A stretch of DNA of 64,000 nucleotides from Podocnemis expansa (taxonomy: Eukaryota; Chordata; Testudines; Podocnemididae). The position numbers and the translations under genes were made by a program. Below, piece after piece: positions 59,256 to 64,000 of the stretch (positions are counted from its first letter, which is position 1; every line of letters begins with the position of its first letter). The notes under the pieces were generated by a model that ran no database searches, had not been told where the DNA came from, and was given only the letters and a program-made list of their open reading frames with translations. The stretch spans positions 3,252,369 through 3,316,368 of the forward strand of contig ML682014.1 in assembly GCA_007922195.1 (NCBI GenBank), given 5' to 3'.

Positions 59256-59508
59256 CTTAATTCCAAAAAAGGAGTTTTGTGGCACTTAAAAACTAACAAA
59301 TTTATTTTTTGCATGAGCTTTTGTGGGAGAAAACCCCACTTCATCAGACACTTTGACGATGGGGTAGCATCTGACAAAGTGGGCTTTTCTCCCACAAAAG
59401 CTCATGTAAAAAATAAATTTGTTAGTCTTTAAGAGCCACAGGACTCCTTGTTTGTTTATTTTACCAAACTAGACTAATACAGCTACCCCAGTGCATCTTA
59501 ATTCCAAA
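59256..59508. repeat. Palindromic Penelope-linked repeat with 12 bp direct repeats
   Basis: The left arm holds GTGGCACTTAAAAACTAAC and GAGCTTTTGTGGGAGAAAAC. The right arm is inverted (CTTTTCTCCCACAAAAGCTC and GTTAGTCTTTAAGAGCCAC). The end is CTAGACTAATACAGCTACCCC. It is bounded by perfect 12 bp direct repeats CTTAATTCCAAA at 59256-59267 and 59497-59508. Confidence 0.88.
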
Positions 59509-61964
59509 TTCCCTGATTTTTATCTTTAAATATATTCATGAAGACTAGTTAAATTTTTAAAAAACAAAAATTGGAACAGTTTGCCGTGAAATTATTAAAG
59601 ATTTATAATTCAAATGGATCCTCAGTAACAGACTCCTGATATAACTGGAAAGGCAAGATGTGTGTACATGACTCTCTTTCTCTCATTGGAGCTTACAATT
59701 TACTGGAAGTTAAAAACTAAGCAGATCTATGGGTATTAATTATATTGCTTGAAAATCATCATTAAAATACCTAGTACTGATGCTCCAATCCTTTCTCTAC
59801 AAGCAGCCTCTTTTATCTGTGCAGAGCCCATTGACTTCAATTATGGCTCCACACTGACAAAGCAATCTATCCCAGACAACAAATTGCAGGATTTGGATTT
59901 TAGAAATATAAGTAAATGTTTCACACTTAATCTCTCCTTTCTTGTGTGTTAGACTCATATATTAATAGCCATGACTGACCTATGAAGTACAATAAATGAA
60001 TTCAGAAAGATATAAGGAAACAGTTATCTATTGGAAAAGTATAGGGCCCCATATCCTGTAATCTAGTTGCCAAATGCAGTCCCTGCACCCATACAGAACC
60101 TCACTAACTTCCATACAAGAGTAAATGTCCTGCTGAAAAGTTCATCTTAGACTGCAGAATTCAAGTCATAGCTGTACAGCAATATATAAAGGTATCAGAA
60201 CTCACTCAAAGTTGGCCCGGGGCAAAAATCTTTCAAGAGAAAGTTCTTAGCAGACACTGTCCACTCCCCATCTCCATAGTCCTTGTACTGATATCTATGA
60301 AAAGCATTTCAAGATTGAGGGAGGATAATGTAAGTGGAGAGAAGTAGGCAAAAAAAAAAAAATGTAATTAAAAAGGCTGAGAATGAAGGAAAAATGATAT
60401 AAAGGACAAAAGGGAGAAAAACTGAAAACAATATGCTTGAAGCGAAAAGGCAATTTAGAGAAAGTAAACTGATGGGAACAAGAAGCGGCTACAGAAAGGG
60501 GATATTATTAACAAGTATTAAGACATTAAAAGATGACAAAATAAAAAGACTTGAAAACCATTTTTTCTGTACTAGAAAGTAGATGAAAAAAATCTAAATT
60601 ATATACAGAACTGAATTTTTCAGAAAAGCACTTGTAAAAGCAGAAATTGTACAAAAGATAAAACAAAATCAACACAGACTGGAATTAGAATAAATAAAAT
60701 TGAAATAAAAAAGAAAAACAGCATTAATATTTTACAATTATATCAAACTCCTAGATCAGTTTGTTGCTGTTTATTTGCACATCTACACTGCTGTACAATT
60801 ACCATTGATAATATTTGGAATCACTCTTCAGAGGAAGAGCTGACATTTACTGTAAGACTGTACAGTAGTTGCCATGAGGCCCAACCTGGCTGAAACCATT
60901 ATACCCAACACAAAGATTAATTAATAATATTGCACTGTCCTCCCACTTTTGCAGGATTTATTTTTCCTGTAGCATTTCATATTTTCCTTGGACATGTTCT
61001 TATGAAAATATGTTATAAACATTGTCAAATTAAAACATCATTTCACAAGAAAAGGCTACAATACATATACCTTTGCCTTGTCTTTCCGGGAAACAAATCT
61101 TAAGGATTTTGTTGGACATTTTCTCATAGTCTAATATATTTTCATATTTCTGTTTAGGACTGTAATTGTTTCCATTTTACAAATGAAGTTATATGTGAAT
61201 TGTTTTAATGTAGGGAATGTCTTATAGTAACCAGGAAATCAATGACAAGTTAAGTATTTATCAGTAAATGACAATCCTTGATAATATTGTATAAATCAAA
61301 CAATAATGCCATTCTAAAACAGGATGAAACTTAGGTTTACAAATTTATGTACAATTGACATCTCTGAGAACACTAGGGACATTAGAAACTGTGCAAGTTT
61401 TACAGCTGTAACCTTGTTTTAAGAGTATAAGTGGCTATCAAAAAAATAGAGTTCTCTTTGATGATCTATAGAGTGATACTAAGTGTTATCTTTCAAGTAG
61501 CTGCCTGGATTGACTTGTAAGAAGGAATTAAAAGGCTAATGAGGAGAGCAAAACTCACCCACTAGGACACCACATGAGTAATCATGAATTGTAAGACAAA
61601 GAACACTTATGCTCTTTCAGAGCTACTAAACAGAAGACCATGGCACTCTGCAAGGCAAAATATGACACAGAATTAACAGCCATAATGGAAACTCTTTAAA
61701 CAGGACCACACTAGTGCGAAATAGAACCTTTAAGTTCACACCCACAACTTTCACACAGGGGAGTTACTGTGCATCACTTTATTGCACAGTGCTATTCACA
61801 TACAAGTTCAAACTGCAGGGCAACGCAGATTTTCCCATTCTTTGTAGGAAGAAAGAGCACATTAGATAACTCCATTTCCATGGAACTATGCTTTCTACCT
61901 GGAAAGCGAGCACAGTTCTTGCCTGATTATAGCAGGATTTATAAAAGACAGCTGGTTCTCCCTT

Positions 61965-62510
61965 TCATAGAATTACAGAACCTGGAAGGGACCATGAAAG
62001 TCACCGATTCCAGTCCCCCGCACTCACAGCAGGACCAAATACCCTCTTAAACCATTCCTGACAGATGGTTGTCTAACCTGCTCTTAAAAACTTCCAATGA
62101 TGGAAACTCCACAACCTGCCTAGGCAACTTATTCCAGTGGTTAATCACCTTGACATTTAGGAATTTCTCCTAATGTCTGACCTAAACCTCCTTTGATGTA
62201 ATTTAACTCCACTGCTTCTTGTCCTATCATCAGCAGTTAAGGAGAACAATTTTTCTCCCTCTTCCTCATGACACTCTCTTAGGTACTTGAAAACTGTTAT
62301 GTCCTCTCTCAGTCTCTTCGTTTGCAGACTAAACAAAACCAGCTCTTTCAATCTTCCCTCATAAGTCAAGTGTTCCAGACCTCTAATCATTCATGTTTCT
62401 CTTCTCTGGACATTCTCCTATTTGTCCACCATCTTTCCTGAAATGAGGCACCCAGAACTGGACACAATACTCCAGGTGAGGCCTAATCAAGACCAAGTAG
62501 AGTGGAAGAA
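61965..62510 (-). mobile_element. Old CR1 3' fragment
   Basis: On the + strand it starts CATAGAATTACAGAACCTGG, the reverse complement of a CR1 3' end. On the - strand a decayed frame reads [17 protein letters not shown] then LFSLQTKRLREDI (62390 down to 62157), matching the C-terminal region of CR1 ORF2 seen intact at 19.9-20.1 kb. Confidence 0.85.
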
Positions 62511-63056
62511 TTACTTCTCATAATTCTTTTTTCTTGCTATAATAACTAATGGAATGTTCCACATTTCAGAACTGTAATACTTGCTTCAAATTCTGTGTCT
62601 AGACTATTATCCCTTAACATTCACCAATAGCTAGCAGTCCACAAAATAAATCTAATTTCAAAACCGTTCCAAGCAGCTATCACAAACAGCTGCCAGCCTC
62701 AACAATAACTAGTCAAATTCAAAAAACAACTGCATACACATAGATGTTAACATATCAATCAAGGTTTTCAGATAGCCTCAAACTAGACATAGGAATATAT
62801 GTTTGCACCTATCTGGCAGGGAAAATTACTAGGGAAATTAAAGGCACTATTAACTAATGTTTACATCCACATGCATATTTTTGCCTACAACGACATGGGC
62901 TTTGTGAATGCTTAAAATTGGAAGACCAACATCCAAGGCCACATCTGAAAATTTGCCCCACTACCTCATTCTATTTCTAATAATCAGCGGTTATAGACCT
63001 GAGAGAAAAACTGTCCTTATGTTAATATAGCAGTATTAAAATAGGTCTGCTTGTCA

Positions 63057-63079
63057 AGAAAGAAAGAAAGAAAAAAAGA
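63057..63079. repeat. (GAAA)n short tandem repeat
   Basis: A short run of AGAA tetranucleotides, slightly imperfect. Confidence 0.8.
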
Positions 63080-63203
63080 CTGAGCAACTTTCCACTTGCA
63101 GTTTTTATCTGATCTTTATCATTCGCTTAATTTTATACAATTTGCAGTATCTGTCAAAAGAAAAGCAGCAAAAAACCCCCCCATACCTGGATTGAGAAAG
63201 TGT

Positions 63204-63420
63204 TGTAGCATGTGCAGCAAAAAAACCAAGGAGTCGTGTGGCACTTAAAGACTAACAGATTTATTTTTCGCATGAGCTTTCGTGGGAGAAAATCCCACTT
63301 CGTCAGATGCTTCTGAAAGCTCATGCGAAAAATAAATCTGTTAATCTTTTAAGTGCCACACGACCCCTTGGGTTTTTTTTGCTGGACTAGATTAACACAG
63401 CTATCCCTGTAGTACGTGTA
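63204..63420. repeat. Palindromic Penelope-linked repeat, best-preserved hairpin
   Basis: The left arm (TGGCACTTAAAGACTAACAG, TTTTTCGCATGAGCTTTCG) is repeated inverted on the right (GAAAGCTCATGCGAAAAATA, TTAATCTTTTAAGTGCCACA), with only about 45 bp of loop. The flanks TGTAGCATGTGCA (63204) and TGTAGTACGTGTA (63408) match at 10 of 13 bases and may be a worn target duplication. Confidence 0.82.
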
Positions 63421-64000
63421 CATTATCATTGTAAACCTCACAACTGAACTACTGCATATTTTAATTGACAGCTTTCTCTAATCAAAGCAATTTACTTATA
63501 CCCAATTGTGAAGAAATTTCATTACAATAATGCAACTCCAAAAGCCATAACACCACAGTCAAACTTCTGCAGGATTAGAGACAATCATGTGTGTCTTATG
63601 CCTCAGGGTGCCATTATCTCTAGAAACCACAGCTTCTGTCAAGTCTTATTCCTAGCAATAACTTTGTTTGTCCATTCATATGAAGCAAACTAAAGCTCAT
63701 CTGCACTTAATATTTTTGGTATTTCAGTACTAAGAAAAGAATTCTAGATGACATACTAAATAGCAAGAAAAAACAAAAACAAAACACTAACTCTAAAGGG
63801 ATCTTGAAATTGTTGTGTGGTATAAAGCTGTGGTCAGATCTGTCATTTTAGGGCAAATTCTCTACATACAAACTTTGTCTACACAAGAATCAGTATCTTT
63901 TCTTTACAAGGACTGTATATATCGTAACTACCGCAAGCCTACTAACAGCTGTCCTGATAATAATCAGTGGTATTTCTACGGGGTAATTAGAATATCAGTT

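Larger units (their letters stand above)
32688..64000 (-). other. ZZZ3: Large ZZZ3 intron (>=31.3 kb), transposon-rich
   Basis: No further ZZZ3 exon was found here: no long - strand frame matches the expected N-terminal half. The stretch holds the DIRS-like element, L1/Tx1 remnant, Harbinger copy, two CR1 pieces, several palindromic repeats and simple repeats listed separately. Stretches without entries (for example 32.7-35.7, 42.2-44.5, 50.5-51.9 and 58.1-59.2 kb) show only AT-rich sequence. Confidence 0.75.

Noticed and set aside
1..64000. CRISPR arrays, bacterial operons, tRNA or rRNA genes
   Set aside because: No regularly spaced repeats, no operon-like gene packing and no tRNA/rRNA signatures seen; the sequence is clearly vertebrate nuclear DNA.

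Overview
This is vertebrate nuclear DNA, almost certainly from a reptile and most likely a turtle. It is AT-rich, with short exons separated by long introns. It is littered with CR1 LINEs, a Penelope-like element, a DIRS-type element, PIF/Harbinger and hAT DNA transposons and many short palindromic repeats. That mix, and the recurring GTGGCACTTAAAGACTAACA repeat, is what I would expect of Testudines. Crocodilian or other reptile origin is less likely but not excluded.

Two genes are recognisable, arranged tail to tail as AK5 and ZZZ3 are on human chromosome 1p31. The left ~11.6 kb is the last intron of AK5 (+ strand), followed by the last coding exon (11617-11727) and a 3' UTR running to about 13.1 kb. 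About 2.6 kb of intergenic DNA follows. From 15.8 kb rightward lies the 3' half of ZZZ3 on the - strand. Ten coding exons between 16943 and 32687 join in frame into the C-terminal 402 residues, covering a coiled-coil-like segment, a Myb/SANT domain, a lysine-rich helix and the ZZ zinc finger. Everything right of 32.7 kb is one ZZZ3 intron of at least 31.3 kb. The large exon encoding the N-terminal half is not in the window and should lie beyond the right edge.

The remaining sequence is mostly transposon history. There is a 5'-truncated Penelope-like element with RT and GIY-YIG endonuclease (6.4-8.3 kb), a CR1 copy with a 370-codon open RT frame (19.2-20.4 kb), and older CR1 pieces at 26.8, 46.3 and 62.0 kb. 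There is also a compact DIRS-like element carrying only a tyrosine recombinase between inverted repeats (40.2-42.0 kb), an L1/Tx1-like remnant (46.9-48.8 kb), and a decayed but nearly full-length PIF/Harbinger transposon (53.3-56.6 kb) with related short copies.

The most interesting pattern is a set of about a dozen short palindromic elements whose arms match the 3' end of the Penelope-like element. Several are bounded by 10-15 bp direct repeats, so they look retroposed rather than like cut-and-paste MITEs. Other points worth checking are an apparent C-terminal extension of AK5, a NAGNAG acceptor in ZZZ3, and a palindromic insertion 79 bp from a ZZZ3 splice donor.
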